Position numbers and translations under genes: made by a program
Part shown: one piece after another, positions 1 through 5,177 of the stretch
How positions within the stretch are numbered: position 1 is the stretch's first letter
How the letters are laid out: each line of letters begins with the position of its first letter
Origin: Candidatus Methanoperedentaceae archaeon
GTDB lineage: Archaea; Halobacteriota; Methanosarcinia; Methanosarcinales; Methanoperedenaceae
Reading direction: 5' to 3'
NCBI GenBank assembly: GCA_013331375.1
Contig: DUGO01000193.1
Coordinates: forward strand, 437-5,613
DNA length: 5,177 nt
Notes under the pieces: model-generated
What the model saw: only the letters and a program-made list of their open reading frames with translations
Databases searched by the model: none
Told to the model about the DNA's origin: nothing

Positions 1-565
1 AGTACACAGACATTATTGCGAGTACGAGCGCTGATAGCGGAATGGCAGACAGGAGCCCGACGACGACTCTGGTCGATATCGGCTTCCCCTCGGACTGGAA
101 CTGCATGGTGTATTCTCGTGTTGCGATAAAAAAGAAGAACATGGCGACAGGTCCGGAGACGGTGTGGACATAATGTATGAACTCATGGGTCATCTGACCC
201 CCAAGAAGAGCCTCAAAGTGCCGAAATGACGGATACAGGATGCCGATTATCTCGAAGAGGTGGTCCGCCGCCTCACCGAGCCCCACAAGCCCGACTGCGA
301 TCATGCCTGCAGACAGCGGTTTCCACAGCAGTTCGGATTCCCTGAATTTAAGGAACAGTGTTAGCGCACAGATGCAGCCTACCAGGAAAAGGAACATCCC
401 GCTGAGGATGAATAGAAGCCATCCTGCATAAAAATGAACCGACATCTCTATGGTGGCATGGTGTTCATATTCTGGATTCTTCATGACATTGATTTGCATC
501 CAGACGCCCAGTAGCGCTCCTGCAGCAGCTAAAAATAACAGTATGTATATCAGTGTCTTTTTCAT
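1..565 (-). CDS. Multi-pass membrane protein of unknown function, His-rich (C-terminus cut by window edge)
   Basis: An open frame runs without a stop from ATG at 565 off the left edge, giving 188 residues of a longer protein. About five hydrophobic segments can be seen, near residues 4-23, 43-74 (long enough for one or a bent pair), 83-110, 129-149 and 167-188. The N-terminus (MKKTLIYILLFLAAAG) looks like a signal anchor or first membrane helix. Polar residues cluster inside or at the edges of membrane segments: E98, D101, H102 and E105 (EAADHLFE), then H127, E128, H131 and H134 (HEFIHYVHT), which includes an HExxH motif. H35, H36 and H44 lie between segments 1 and 2. This suggests metal or heme binding, but I do not recognise the family. 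The two upstream ATG/GTG codons in other frames close within a few codons, which supports ATG 565. Its gene lies 88 bp downstream of the RHH-like gene on the same strand and could be co-transcribed or have its own promoter. That it is a real membrane protein gene is fairly sure; its function is unknown. Confidence 0.85.
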   Translation of the reverse strand, partial: MKKTLIYILLFLAAAGALLGVWMQINVMKNPEYEHHATIEMSVHFYAGWLLFILSGMFLFLVGCICALTLFLKFRESELLWKPLSAGMIAVGLVGLGEAADHLFEIIGILYPSFRHFEALLGGQMTHEFIHYVHTVSGPVAMFFFFIATREYTMQFQSEGKPISTRVVVGLLSAIPLSALVLAIMSVY

Positions 566-604
566 AGGGTCATTCCATCGCCACGGTAATTTTACTTATT
601 TTTC

Positions 605-618
605 GTGATAAACCTTTC
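605..618 (-). promoter_or_regulatory. Candidate BRE/TATA promoter for the left membrane protein gene
   Basis: Read on the minus strand, GAAAGG (618-613) is followed by TTTATCAC (612-605). This resembles the better promoter of the plus-strand operon (GAAAGA then TTTATATA). A transcript would start about 25 bp downstream, near 583, leaving a leader of roughly 17 nt before ATG 565. TTTATCAC is a weak TATA box, so read-through from the upstream gene is an alternative. Confidence 0.35.
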
Positions 619-653
619 GGTCGGTTTCACACTAAGTGCTATCTCTGTGTATT

Positions 654-1292
654 CTATTGTCCTGCGGGCTCCTTCGACATGCCGAAATGCCTGTTCAGAG
701 CCGCTATTGCCTGTTCTTTCCTGCCCTCCCTGAACTGCATCTGCAGCGAGTAAGGGAGCTTCAGCAGAGAGGTGAGCTCATACGGTTCTGGTGAATTTGC
801 GAGGTATACGGCTATCAGCATCGCCTCAAACCAGTTTATTAGAGGGTCTGTGCCGCTTATCAGCACAATTATGTCTTTGTCATGCCCTGTTGACTTTACG
901 AACACCGGCCAGTTCAGTATCTTGTTCTTGTTGTTCAGGTCCTGGAGCAGCGAGTTCAGGTCTGCGGCAGCAAGTCGCGGGAAAAAGAACTGGGCGGACT
1001 CGTCAAAAGGCGGGAGGACATCCGCGCGCTCGGTCAGGAGCCATTTGAAGAAGGACAGCGGTATCTTCACACCGTATATCATGTCAATGTACTCCCCACC
1101 CGATTCATCAGTTTCAAGCAGTGCCTTCTCGGCATTATCGATGCTGCCGAAAGTGCTCATGGCAAAACCCAGGAAGTCGATTATCTCCCTCATGGCTGCG
1201 GACACATTACCGTCATGTTTCTGGATGATGGGCTCCAGTATCTTCATGTGCCTGCTTGAGAGCGTGATGTTTTTCCTTAAGATCTTTTTCAT
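654..1292 (-). CDS. Ribbon-helix-helix-like DNA-binding protein with unknown C-terminal domain (putative regulator)
   Basis: This is a 212-residue protein from ATG 1292. Residues 1-45 look like a ribbon-helix-helix (MetJ/Arc/CopG) fold: a short strand (RKNITLSS, 6-13), a first helix (about 14-28), a turn with GN (28-29), and a second helix starting VSAAMREIIDF (30-40), which resembles the S-E-x-I-R-E helix of that family. The rest (about 50-212) is a mixed soluble domain I do not recognise, with a hydrophobic strand-like stretch DIIVLISG (140-147) followed by an amphipathic helix; a sensor or dimerisation role is a guess. There is no membrane segment or signal peptide, so it should be cytoplasmic. 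In-frame TTG 1316 and ATG 1313 would add 8 or 7 residues, but they lie almost on top of the TATA box at 1319-1326, so ATG 1292 with a leaderless or very short-leader mRNA is preferred. It is divergent from the oxidoreductase operon, which fits a role in controlling it and itself. That role is inference. Confidence 0.75.
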   Translation of the reverse strand: MKKILRKNITLSSRHMKILEPIIQKHDGNVSAAMREIIDFLGFAMSTFGSIDNAEKALLETDESGGEYIDMIYGVKIPLSFFKWLLTERADVLPPFDESAQFFFPRLAAADLNSLLQDLNNKNKILNWPVFVKSTGHDKDIIVLISGTDPLINWFEAMLIAVYLANSPEPYELTSLLKLPYSLQMQFREGRKEQAIAALNRHFGMSKEPAGQ

Positions 1293-1318
1293 CCTGCAGG
1301 TATCTCTATACATCAAAC

Positions 1319-1326
1319 ATATAAAA
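1319..1326 (-). promoter_or_regulatory. TATA box of the RHH-like gene
   Basis: The minus strand reads TTTTATAT (1326-1319), close to the archaeal TTTATATA box. With the usual spacing of about 25-27 bp, transcription would start near 1295-1298, just before ATG 1292. This predicts a nearly leaderless mRNA and agrees with the lack of a usable Shine-Dalgarno: the only AGG abuts the ATG. Confidence 0.5.
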
Positions 1327-1360
1327 TGTTAGTGTGTGATTGGATGAGATAACAAAAAAA

Positions 1361-1382
1361 TAACATATAGGCATCTATGTTA
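1361..1382. promoter_or_regulatory. 22-bp imperfect palindrome, candidate operator
   Basis: The arms TAACATA (1361-1367) and TATGTTA (1376-1382) are perfect inverted copies. Counting the centre, 9 of 11 base pairs are symmetric. Related half-sites lie nearby: TAACA at 1350-1354 (11 bp before the left arm) and AATGTTA at 1325-1331, touching the TATA box of the RHH-like gene. The position, about 35 bp upstream of that TATA box, and the helical spacing suit a protein binding site, perhaps for the RHH-like protein itself. There is no direct evidence of binding, and AT-rich DNA produces chance dyads. Confidence 0.4.
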
Positions 1383-1445
1383 AAAATTGCAGTCTCAAAG
1401 CATTTAAACTCAATTAACGTAATATATAGCTATTATTTTCAGAAA

Positions 1446-1501
1446 AAAAGTGTAATATTTGTTTTTCATCGTCTTTAAAACTCTTAAAAGTGTGTAATTT
1501 G
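1446..1501 (+). repeat. Two 16-bp near-identical direct repeats upstream of the operon promoter
   Basis: AAAAGTGTAATATTTG at 1446-1461 and AAAAGTGTGTAATTTG at 1486-1501 agree at 13 of 16 positions and start 40 bp apart, close to four helical turns. The second copy ends about 20 bp before the TATA box of the operon, where an archaeal activator could bind. The sequence is AT-rich, so chance similarity remains possible. Confidence 0.3.
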
Positions 1502-1514
1502 AAGTTAGTTTAAT

Positions 1515-1530
1515 GTGAAAGATTTATATA
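1515..1530 (+). promoter_or_regulatory. BRE and TATA box of the oxidoreductase operon
   Basis: A purine-rich BRE-like stretch, GTGAAAGA (1515-1522), runs straight into TTTATATA (1523-1530), a textbook archaeal TATA box. The transcript should start about 25 bp downstream, near 1550-1553, leaving a leader of about 37 nt that includes the AAGGAG ribosome binding site. It is the clearest promoter in the window. Confidence 0.75.
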
Positions 1531-1532
1531 CC

Positions 1533-1572
1533 TTATAATTCCTAATCGTAGATTAATCGTTATAATTTATCG
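1533..1572 (+). repeat. Short repeats around the predicted transcription start of the operon
   Basis: TAATCGT occurs at 1543-1549 and again at 1554-1560, exactly 11 bp apart, with a looser third copy TTATCG at 1567-1572. TTATAATT occurs at 1533-1540 and 1560-1567, flanking the pair. Repeats spaced by one helical turn over a transcription start suit a repressor site, or could be structure in the mRNA leader. Function is inferred from position only. Confidence 0.35.
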
Positions 1573-1578
1573 CTATCC

Positions 1579-1584
1579 AAGGAG
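1579..1584 (+). promoter_or_regulatory. Ribosome binding site of the MopB gene
   Basis: AAGGAG lies 4 nt before ATG 1589 and 10 nt before the in-frame ATG 1595. Spacing alone does not decide between them; both leave the SRRDFLK Tat motif intact, so the choice changes only two residues. Confidence 0.65.
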
Positions 1585-1588
1585 AAAA

Positions 1589-3958
1589 ATGGCAATGCTA
1601 TCACGAAGGGATTTCCTCAAGGCTGCGGTTGCTGCAGGCACGGCAGTTTCAATCGGAAGCGGGTTTTTGCAGACGGCATCGGCGCAGGAAAGAACAATCA
1701 GGAAGCGTAGAGTGGTGAAAGATATTCCAAGCGTATGTCTCCAGTGCCCGGCTGGCTGCGGGATAATGGTAAAGGTCATGGATGGCAAAGCCGTGAAAAT
1801 CGACGGCAACCCGGCACATCCGATAAACGAGGGTGTACTGTGCCCGAAAGGTCAGGCGGGTATTCAGGTCTTGTACGACCCTGACAGGATAAAGGGCCCG
1901 ATGATGCAGGTCGGGCGGGGCTCGGGGAACTGGAAACAGCTTACATGGGATGAGGCTATCGGTATTGTTACCTCAAAGCTACAGGAGCTGCGGTCTGCAG
2001 GTGAGCCCGAGAAATTTGTATTCATGAGCGGAAGGGCAAGCGGCTCGATGAAAGAATTCATAGACCGCTTTATGTCAGCATTCGGTTCGCCCAATCATGT
2101 AACTCACAGGAGCCTGTCCTCGGATGTAACGCCGATAACGATGCACCTGATGCATGGCGTCAGGGAGTATCCCGCATTCGACTGGGATAACGTCAACTAT
2201 ATCCTCAACTTCGGTGCATCCTTCCTTGAGGCGTGGAGACCCACAGCCAGGCACCTGCGCGCATACGGTCACCTTAGGAGGGGGCGCAGTACCCGCGTGA
2301 AAATGGTGCACGTTGATACCAGGCTTTCAGTGTCAGCCTCAAAGGCAGACGAATGGGTCCCGATAAAACCGGGTACGGACGGTGCCCTGGCGCTCGGCAT
2401 CGCTCATGTCATCCTGAGGGACTTCCTCTATGATACCAAGTTCGTAGCAGACCACACGACAGGCTTTGAAGAGTTCAGGGAAATGGTGCTCGACGAATAC
2501 CCTCCAAAAGTTGTCTCAGGCATCACTGGCGTGGGTGAGGAGGTCATCGAGACTATTGCAGAGGAGTTTGCAGCCGCAAGACCGGCTGTAGCCATAGCCG
2601 AACGCGGCGCCGGTATGCACACAAACGGCATCTACACCAGGATGGCGATCCATGCGCTGAATGCGCTCGTCGGCAGCATTGATTCGAAGGGGGGCATACT
2701 CACCCAGAGGCACCCTCCGGTCTCGCAGTGGCCCGAAGTTGTTCAGGACGACATTTCAAGGAAAGGTACAGCCACACCGCGGCTTGACGGTGCAGGCAGC
2801 CGGAAATACCCGCTTGCAGAGAGCAATTATCAGGGCATACCTGACGTGATGGGTGAAGGTAAGGTGAAGGTGCTGTTCCTGTATTACACCAATCCGTTTT
2901 TCTCCTCCCCTGACCCTGACAGATTCCTGAGGTCGCTGGATTCCGTACCATTCATTGTGAGCTTCTCCCCATTCCCGGGCGAGAGCGTGGAACATGCTGA
3001 TATCGTCCTGCCCGACCACACGTACCTTGAGAGGTACCAGGACGATTTCGCGGCACCCAGCCTGGGCTTCGCTTCAGTCGGGCTCAGGCAGCCAGTTGTC
3101 ACGCCCCTGTACGATACCTTGAACACCGGGGATGTGCTAATCCGGCTCGCAAAAGGGCTCGGGGGCAGCATCGCGGATTCTATCCCTTGGGCAAGCTATG
3201 AGGATGTGGTGAAGTTCAGGCTGAACGGGCTTTACGAGTCAGAAAAAGACAGGCTTGAGTACGTGGACTTCGAAGATTTCTGGAATACCCTCAAGCGCAC
3301 AGGGGTCTGGTCAGGTCCTGCATACACGTATGGCGAGTGGAAGAGTGTCTTCAAAACGCCTTCAGGTAAATTTGAGTTCGTGTCCGCTATCCTGAGGGAT
3401 GAGTTCGAGGCAATAATACGGAAAAGCCAGGGTAGCGCAGCGACTGCGGATGTGTCACTGCTCGATCTCCTGAAGGACCTGAAAATAGAAGCCCGCGGCG
3501 ATAAGGTGTACATGCCTCATTACGAACTGCCGCGGTTCGCAGGCGATGAGAGCGAATACCCGCTGCTGCTGAATACGTACAAGCTGACGACCCATGCCGA
3601 GGGCAGGGGCAGCAGCATTCCATGGTTGCAGGAGAGCCTTGGGGTGCACACGCGCGTGAAGTGGGACACGTGGGTGGAAATCAACCCTGAGACAGCCCGT
3701 GAGTCAGGCATCAAAGACGGCGACCTTGTGTCAGTCCAGTCCCAGGTGGGTGAGATAACAACGCGCGCAAAGCTCTTTGAGGGCGCCATGCCGGGTGTCG
3801 TCAATATACCTTTCGAGCACGGGCATACATCCGGCGGCAAGTGGGCAGCCGGGCGAGGTGCGAACCCCAATCTTGTCATAGCTAACGAGTATTCATATCT
3901 GGGCGGTCTTTCGGCACCGTTTTCGACCAGGGTCAGGGTGGAAAAAGTCAAAAGGTGA
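1589..3958 (+). CDS. Tat-exported molybdopterin oxidoreductase catalytic subunit (PsrA/PhsA/QrcB-like, MopB superfamily)
   Basis: This 789-residue protein is a member of the DMSO-reductase/MopB superfamily and of usual length for it. It starts with a twin-arginine signal (SRRDFLK, 5-11, then a hydrophobic stretch and A-S-A at 30-32 as likely cleavage site), so it should act folded on the outside of the cytoplasmic membrane. A [4Fe-4S] motif follows: C50-x2-C53-x3-C57 and C85, then K87, the Lys usually placed between cluster and pterin. Further family features are the GSPN segment (166-169), the nucleotide-binding motif PIKPGTDGALALG (258-270), and a C-terminal molybdopterin-dinucleotide-binding domain (about 656-785) with EHGH and a GANPN segment near its end. 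The protein holds only the four cluster cysteines, so the molybdenum ligand, normally Cys in polysulfide and thiosulfate reductases, must differ: S175, S177, S178 or D179 are candidates, or no metal is bound as reported for QrcB-type subunits. It heads an operon with the Fe-S and NrfD-like genes. The substrate is not predictable from what is here. Family assignment is firm; subfamily is not. Confidence 0.95.
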   Translation: MAMLSRRDFLKAAVAAGTAVSIGSGFLQTASAQERTIRKRRVVKDIPSVCLQCPAGCGIMVKVMDGKAVKIDGNPAHPINEGVLCPKGQAGIQVLYDPDRIKGPMMQVGRGSGNWKQLTWDEAIGIVTSKLQELRSAGEPEKFVFMSGRASGSMKEFIDRFMSAFGSPNHVTHRSLSSDVTPITMHLMHGVREYPAFDWDNVNYILNFGASFLEAWRPTARHLRAYGHLRRGRSTRVKMVHVDTRLSVSASKADEWVPIKPGTDGALALGIAHVILRDFLYDTKFVADHTTGFEEFREMVLDEYPPKVVSGITGVGEEVIETIAEEFAAARPAVAIAERGAGMHTNGIYTRMAIHALNALVGSIDSKGGILTQRHPPVSQWPEVVQDDISRKGTATPRLDGAGSRKYPLAESNYQGIPDVMGEGKVKVLFLYYTNPFFSSPDPDRFLRSLDSVPFIVSFSPFPGESVEHADIVLPDHTYLERYQDDFAAPSLGFASVGLRQPVVTPLYDTLNTGDVLIRLAKGLGGSIADSIPWASYEDVVKFRLNGLYESEKDRLEYVDFEDFWNTLKRTGVWSGPAYTYGEWKSVFKTPSGKFEFVSAILRDEFEAIIRKSQGSAATADVSLLDLLKDLKIEARGDKVYMPHYELPRFAGDESEYPLLLNTYKLTTHAEGRGSSIPWLQESLGVHTRVKWDTWVEINPETARESGIKDGDLVSVQSQVGEITTRAKLFEGAMPGVVNIPFEHGHTSGGKWAAGRGANPNLVIANEYSYLGGLSAPFSTRVRVEKVKR

Positions 3959-3959
3959 T
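3953..3959 (+). promoter_or_regulatory. Shine-Dalgarno of the Fe-S subunit gene, containing the upstream stop codon
   Basis: AGGTGAT matches the archaeal anti-Shine-Dalgarno well and sits 5 nt before ATG 3965. The TGA stop of the MopB gene (3956-3958) lies inside it, so ribosomes ending the first gene stop on the start site of the second. This favours translational coupling and balanced subunit amounts. Confidence 0.75.
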
Positions 3960-3964
3960 GCAAA

Positions 3965-4642
3965 ATGGTGAAATTCGGAATGGTAATAGATCTTGACAAG
4001 TGCACCGCCTGCCAGGCGTGTACCGTGGCGTGCAAAGCTGAGAACAACGTTTCGTTCCAGAAGCCGGAGGAGTCCGTGACCCGCGGGATGTTCTGGAACG
4101 ATGTGCTCACTTCGACAGAAGGGGAATATCCCTCAGCAAAGATGAAATTCCTCCCGAGACCCTGCATGCACTGTGAGCGACCGCCGTGCGTGCAGGTATG
4201 CCCTGTGGGCGCCTCGTTCAAGAACCAGGATGGTGTGGTGCTGGTAAATTACGAGCGATGCATAGGGTGCAGGTACTGCCTGATAGCATGCCCGTACAAT
4301 CTCAGGTACTTCAACTGGAGAGTGCCGGAGTTCCCCGATTCAATGAAATCGTACGTGAATCCGCTTGTCCCTGTTAGACCGAGGGGTGTGGCTGAGAAAT
4401 GCACGTTCTGCATCCAGCGCATCACGGCAGGTAAAAGCACTGCAAGGAAAGAGAAAAGGGAGCTGCGGGACGGTGACATCGTGCCAGCATGCGTCCAGAC
4501 CTGCACGGGAAAGGCGCGAACCTTCGGAGACCTCGATAACCCGGACAGCAAAGTCTCAAAGCTAATCAAGAGCAACCGCGCCTTCGTGCTGCTCGAAGAA
4601 AAGGGGACACATCCTCAGGTGTATTATCTCACGGAGGGATGA
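3965..4642 (+). CDS. Four-cluster [4Fe-4S] electron-transfer subunit (PsrB/PhsB/DmsB family)
   Basis: This 225-residue protein has exactly 16 cysteines in the four-motif order of the PsrB/DmsB/NrfC family: C13, C16, C19, C23; C67, C70, C75, C79; C99, C102, C105, C109; and C146, C149, C176, C180. All four [4Fe-4S] clusters therefore look intact. The length is typical. It has no signal peptide, so in this family it would fold with the Tat-bearing MopB partner in the cytoplasm and be exported with it. Its role is to pass electrons between the membrane subunit and the molybdopterin subunit. The start at ATG 3965 is fixed by the well-spaced Shine-Dalgarno and gives an N-terminus (MVKFGMVIDLDKC) usual for the family. 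It follows the MopB gene after 6 nt and is followed in the same frame by the NrfD-like gene. Nothing in it is odd. Confidence 0.95.
   Translation: MVKFGMVIDLDKCTACQACTVACKAENNVSFQKPEESVTRGMFWNDVLTSTEGEYPSAKMKFLPRPCMHCERPPCVQVCPVGASFKNQDGVVLVNYERCIGCRYCLIACPYNLRYFNWRVPEFPDSMKSYVNPLVPVRPRGVAEKCTFCIQRITAGKSTARKEKRELRDGDIVPACVQTCTGKARTFGDLDNPDSKVSKLIKSNRAFVLLEEKGTHPQVYYLTEG
4633..4638 (+). promoter_or_regulatory. Strong Shine-Dalgarno overlapping the end of the Fe-S gene
   Basis: GGAGGG lies within the last codons of the Fe-S subunit gene. It is 19 nt before ATG 4658, which is long, and 7 nt before an in-frame ATT at 4646, which is ideal spacing but a very rare start codon. It also directly abuts ATG 4639, whose frame closes after three codons (ATG AAC CAT TAA). 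Confidence 0.45.
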
Positions 4643-4657
4643 ACCATTAACGAAGTA

Positions 4658-5177
4658 ATGAATGAATTAAAAGGCAGGAACAATCATGCAGTGCCTGCAG
4701 GCATGCGCATCGGCATCAAATTCGTGGTATGGACCGGTATCCTTGTCGCAGTGATTGCCTTCGGTCTCAGCAATTACCTGAGCCAGTTCGAGGAGGGGCT
4801 CGGCGTCACCGGCATGGATTATCCCGTGTACTGGGGCATATATATCGTGAATACCATATTCAACGTCGGGCTGAGCGCGGGAGGCATCATCGTTGCCTGT
4901 ATGGTCTATGCCATAGGCATAAAAAAATACAAGCCCGTAGGCAGGATAGCCGAGATACTCGCCATCACCACGCTTTTCCAGGCTGTCATGTTCCTGATGC
5001 TCGACCTTGGCAGACCTGACAGGTTCTATTTTATCCTGCAGTATGCAAGGATTGAATCCCCGCTGGTATGGGATGTCACTATAATATCAATATACATGAT
5101 AATAGGGCTTTCAATCATGTATTTCTCCACAAGGAAGGATGCGGTAAGGCTTATGGACGTATTCCCGAGGAGGCGCC
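4658..5177 (+). CDS. NrfD/PsrC-type membrane subunit, N-terminal part (cut by window edge)
   Basis: This frame is open from ATG 4658 to the right edge and gives 173 residues, less than half of the usual length of about 390-450. Four membrane segments are visible, near 17-40, 58-88, 96-117 and 138-157. The family signatures are PVYWGIYIVN followed by a G-rich helix (GLSAGG, 71-76), the DLGRPDRF motif (116-123), and SPLVWDV (134-140), all characteristic of NrfD/PsrC/HybB-like integral membrane proteins that bind quinol without heme. In this operon it would anchor the MopB and Fe-S subunits and exchange electrons with the membrane quinone or methanophenazine pool. The start is uncertain: ATG 4658 gives MNELKGRNN, ATG 4703 would shorten it by 15 residues but lacks a well-placed ribosome site, and ATT 4646 fits the Shine-Dalgarno best. 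No stop lies between the TGA of the upstream gene and this frame. Confidence 0.92.
   Translation, partial: MNELKGRNNHAVPAGMRIGIKFVVWTGILVAVIAFGLSNYLSQFEEGLGVTGMDYPVYWGIYIVNTIFNVGLSAGGIIVACMVYAIGIKKYKPVGRIAEILAITTLFQAVMFLMLDLGRPDRFYFILQYARIESPLVWDVTIISIYMIIGLSIMYFSTRKDAVRLMDVFPRRR

Noticed and set aside
240..431. A 63-residue plus-strand open frame
   Set aside because: It is antisense to the membrane protein gene and looks like a shadow frame.
605..628. Hairpin-like sequence AAACC / GGTTT (610-614, 623-627) as a terminator of the RHH-like gene
   Set aside because: The stem is only 5 bp, there is no U-tract after it on the minus strand, and it overlaps a more plausible BRE/TATA element.
772..1332. 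A 186-residue plus-strand open frame
   Set aside because: It is antisense to the RHH-like gene, has a serine-rich, low-information composition, no ribosome binding site, and no recognisable domain; the minus-strand protein has a clear fold pattern and promoter.
1426..1433. Palindrome ATAGCTAT in the intergenic region
   Set aside because: Eight bases of AT-rich palindrome are expected by chance and the symmetry does not extend.
3520..4221. A 233-residue minus-strand open frame
   Set aside because: It lies opposite the conserved MopB C-terminus and the first two Fe-S motifs, which explain the sequence fully; its own translation shows no family features.
4640..4642. TGA between the Fe-S and NrfD-like frames as a selenocysteine codon
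   Set aside because: The Fe-S protein is complete at its family's normal length at this stop, neither neighbour expects a Sec residue here, and I see no obvious stem-loop element to support recoding.
4729..5019. A 96-residue Arg/His/Cys-rich plus-strand frame
   Set aside because: It is an out-of-frame shadow inside the NrfD-like gene, whose own frame has membrane segments and the DLGRP signature.
1..5177. CRISPR arrays, tRNA or rRNA genes, insertion sequences
   Set aside because: I saw no spaced identical repeats, no cloverleaf-like tRNA sequence, no rRNA motifs and no transposase or terminal inverted repeats.

Overview
The window looks like chromosomal DNA of an anaerobic euryarchaeote. 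The main evidence is archaeal-type promoter elements (a BRE-like purine run followed by TTTATATA at 1523-1530, and TTTTATAT on the minus strand at 1319-1326), Shine-Dalgarno sites complementary to an archaeal 16S 3' end, and heavy use of AGG (Arg) and ATA (Ile) codons. A relative of Methanosarcinales/Methanoperedens or Archaeoglobi would fit, but that placement is inference from style and not from a marker gene.

Layout: (1) 1-565, minus strand: the N-terminal 188 residues of a multi-pass membrane protein of unknown function with a His/acid-rich core; it runs off the left edge. (2) 654-1292, minus strand: a 212-residue protein with a ribbon-helix-helix-like N-terminus and an unrecognised C-terminal domain, probably a transcription regulator. 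(3) 1317-1588: an AT-rich divergent intergenic region holding a TATA box for each direction, a 22-bp imperfect palindrome and several short repeats. (4) 1589-5177, plus strand: a tight operon encoding a three-part membrane-anchored oxidoreductase of the PsrABC/PhsABC/Qrc type. It consists of a Tat-exported molybdopterin subunit (789 aa), a four-cluster [4Fe-4S] electron-transfer subunit (225 aa), and an NrfD/PsrC-type quinone-interacting membrane subunit that is cut by the right edge.

How they work together: the NrfD-like subunit would exchange electrons with a membrane quinone or methanophenazine, the four-cluster subunit would carry them, and the MopB subunit would hold one [4Fe-4S] cluster and a bis-MGD cofactor on the outer face of the membrane. 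The substrate cannot be read from the sequence. The MopB protein has only four cysteines, all used by its Fe-S cluster, so it cannot have the Cys molybdenum ligand of polysulfide, thiosulfate or tetrathionate reductases; Ser or Asp in the segment at residues 175-179 is the likely ligand, or the site holds no metal. The divergent RHH-like gene is a natural candidate for controlling the operon.

The points most worth a second look are the non-Cys molybdenum site, the dyad and repeat cluster between regulator and operon, the odd start region of the NrfD gene (a strong Shine-Dalgarno badly spaced for the first ATG, with only an in-frame TGA separating it from the upstream gene), and the HExxH-containing membrane protein at the left edge.
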